From Thamnaconus septentrionalis (Eukaryota > Chordata > Actinopteri > Tetraodontiformes > Monacanthidae): 64,000 nucleotides of DNA. A model generated the notes under the pieces. That model ran no database searches. It saw only the letters and a program-made list of their open reading frames with translations, and was not told the DNA's origin. A program made the translations under genes and the position numbers. Where the stretch lies: the NCBI GenBank assembly GCA_009823395.1, contig CM020509.1:9976001-10040000 (forward strand), written 5' to 3'. Positions 62,200-64,000 of the stretch are shown here, piece by piece (position 1 is the first letter of the stretch; each line of letters begins with the position of its first letter).

Positions 62200-62400
62200 G
62201 GGCCTCAACTTTTTCCTATCCAACTTTCAGATTTTAATTTGCCGTCTGTGAAGTGGTACCTAATTTACTTTCGCCTCATCCCCTCAATGCGCCATTGTTG
62301 CCGCCGCTGAGATTCGGAGCTTCCTCTCTTAGCTCACCTCGGCGTGAAATTGGTTTAATGAAGCTGAAAGGTATGGGGCTCTCACAACACTGCAGATTCC
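62200..62400. promoter_or_regulatory. Candidate conserved noncoding element with SOX site
   Basis: Contains GATTTTAATTTGCCG, CCTAATTTACTTTCG, a SOX-type GCCATTGTTGCC (from 62291) and GGTTTAATGAAGC. Unique sequence between G-rich and C-rich low-complexity blocks. Confidence 0.35.
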
Positions 62401-62847
62401 AGTGACACTGCTTGATCCTCCCAACCCCTCCTCCCGGAACCCCCCCCCGATCACCCCCAGCCCCTCCCACCACCACCACCCAGTCCACACACACATACAC
62501 ACACACGCACACTGGCATTACGGCGACAATTTATAACACACACCACAAAAGATCCTTATCTCACACATTACATCAGTGCATATTACCGTCCCTTTCAGAG
62601 CGGCCCGGCCCGGCTCTCGGGCAAAACGCCAGCGGCAGAGAAAAGCCACCGGCTGATCACTTTCGGCCTCGCGGCATTTCATCGCCACTTGAAATTATGA
62701 GTGAAAAAGCGGGATTGGAACGGGGCGAGAGGCCTCCCTGGTGAACTGGCAGCGGCACAAAGACAATAAAGTGGATCAGAATGGGAGTGGGGACGCTTTA
62801 TTGATCACTTTCGGGGAAGCTGGTGAGGTACAGTTGTCCCATTACAG

Positions 62848-63290
62848 CAGGGGTGTCAAACTCAAACACACAGTGGGCCAAAATGTAAAACTTGGCCAAA
62901 GTCGTGGGCCAACACTGTCTCTTATTTATTTGCAGCCTTTGATTTAAATTTCAACAGTAACCTTTTTCCACAGACTGATAATACATTTAAAAACAATAAA
63001 ACAGCAATAAACCAATTAACTAATCATAATATCCGTTAATAAACGTGCAACCATTCAAGTCCATGCCTTGGACTATATGCAAGAAAAAGTGCATAAAGAA
63101 AACGTTATTTATATTGTGTGAAAGTAAATAGTATGCCAAAATACCAGCAGAGGGATTTGTAGTATTAGCAGTACATGTGTTGTATGATACCGGCAGGCCA
63201 GCTGGGTTTTTTTTTTGTATTGCCACGTGGACCAAATATAATTACACTGCGGGCCAAATTTGGCCCACGGGCCAGAGTTTGACACCTATG
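62848..63290. mobile_element. Non-autonomous hAT-type DNA transposon, 443 bases
   Basis: The left terminus is CAGGGGTGTCAAACTC and the right terminus in reverse complement is CATAGGTGTCAAACTC. GGGCCAAATTTGGCCC lies near the right end. Eight-base target duplications CATTACAG (62840-62847) and CATCACAG (63291-63298) differ at one base. No transposase ORF. The termini are those of a widespread vertebrate hAT/Charlie-like group. Confidence 0.88.
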
Positions 63291-63298
63291 CATCACAG

Positions 63299-63583
63299 TG
63301 TCAGAGCGGGGGGGAAAAGTCAGAAGGGAAAATGAAAAATATCACAGAAGAGATTTAAAATGTAGAAACAGTGATGAAGTCTGATGGTCGCAGGCAGCAA
63401 ACACCTTCCTTCAAGCACTTTTCCCAAACTGGAAGTAAGAGATGTGACCAGGTGAAACTGCCCCCCCGCCCACACACACACACACACACACCTCCTCCAA
63501 TCTGACCCTGTTCGAGGTGTTCTCCTGTTACCTGTCCTCCTGGGTGTGGCCTCTGATGGGAACGGGAAGGGAGGTCCTCTGGG

Positions 63584-63641
<58 letters not shown>

Positions 63642-64000
63642 TGTGTGTGTGTACACATTGCATTAATATGATCCTCCTCCAAGTCATATCGCTTACTTCT
63701 TTCTCATCCCCTTTCGGGACAATCGGGTGGAAACGCATCTGTAACCGAATATTCCTCGTCTGTTTGGCTGGTTTCTGGTTTGAGGCCCAGCTTCAGCTCC
63801 GGCGCTGGTGTGAACAGGAGGAGGAGGAGGAAAAAGGAAAGTAGGCTACGTGCGGGCGCTGAACCGGCAGCATATGAAAGGGTTTGTGCCCGTGCCAGAG
63901 ATGTGGAGGGATGAGCAGCAGCTCTGTGCAAAAACAGCCTCACAGTTTGGTGAGTCTTGCCGTGAAAAGTCAGAATTGTCTCTAAACTGATTGTGAAGGC
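63299..64000. other. Right edge, no gene recognised
   Basis: Outside the microsatellites this is unique sequence without a recognised exon. Confidence 0.5.
63589..63653. repeat. (GT)n microsatellite
   Basis: About 31 GT units with a GA interruption near 63640. A shorter CA tract lies at 63472-63490. Confidence 0.97.

Larger units (their letters stand above)
57575..62847. other. Intergenic sequence with CNE-like islands
   Basis: CA/CG repeats at 58426-58454 and 58699-58744, GGCC and CAGA repeats at 60156-60205, G-rich runs at 59180-59225, 60020-60055 and 62030-62140. Unique segments with SOX/POU/homeobox motifs lie at 59270-59440, 61840-61990, 62200-62400 and 62580-62720. No exon was recognised. 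Confidence 0.5.

Overview
This is vertebrate nuclear DNA, almost certainly from a teleost fish. Protein-coding sequence occurs only as short exons bounded by GT/AG splice sites. The rest is rich in dinucleotide and tetranucleotide microsatellites. It also carries repeats typical of fish: an L2/Maui-type LINE tail, hAT-type elements and short inverted-repeat elements. No bacterial operons, CRISPR arrays, rRNA or tRNA genes were found.

The one confident gene is on the minus strand. Twenty-seven consecutive coding exons (24263 down to 1317) join in a single open frame of 3,297 bases, or 1,099 residues, with no frameshift or internal stop. They encode a P4-ATPase phospholipid flippase of the ATP11 subfamily, closest to ATP11C. 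All catalytic signatures are intact: DGES, the phosphorylated Asp of DKTGT, KGA, TGDK, GDGAND and PVSM in membrane helix 4. ATP11C works at the plasma membrane with a CDC50-type beta subunit, moving phosphatidylserine and phosphatidylethanolamine to the inner leaflet. The first few residues and the C-terminal tail are not assigned with confidence. Residue numbers in the entries count along this 1,099-residue assembly.

Layout. 1-1316: gene 3' flank or last intron, with a GA microsatellite and a possible polyadenylation signal. 1317-24263: coding exons, dense up to 13 kb and then separated by larger introns (13.2-15.2, 15.3-20.7 and 20.8-24.2 kb). Those introns hold dispersed repeats, a CpG-rich block with a perfect CRE-type MARE palindrome near 18.34 kb, and a 28-base perfect palindrome near 23.31 kb. 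24264-38700: probable large first intron with a nested LINE-in-hAT insertion near 31 kb. 38700-39560: a CpG-rich block with an ACTAYRNNNCCCR promoter motif on the minus strand, the best candidate promoter. 39560-64000: no recognisable gene, but alternating microsatellites, transposon copies and islands of unique, homeobox/SOX/POU-site-rich sequence that look like developmental conserved noncoding elements. In vertebrates ATP11C lies beside the SOX3 gene desert, with its 5' end facing SOX3. I infer that the right-hand part is that regulatory desert.
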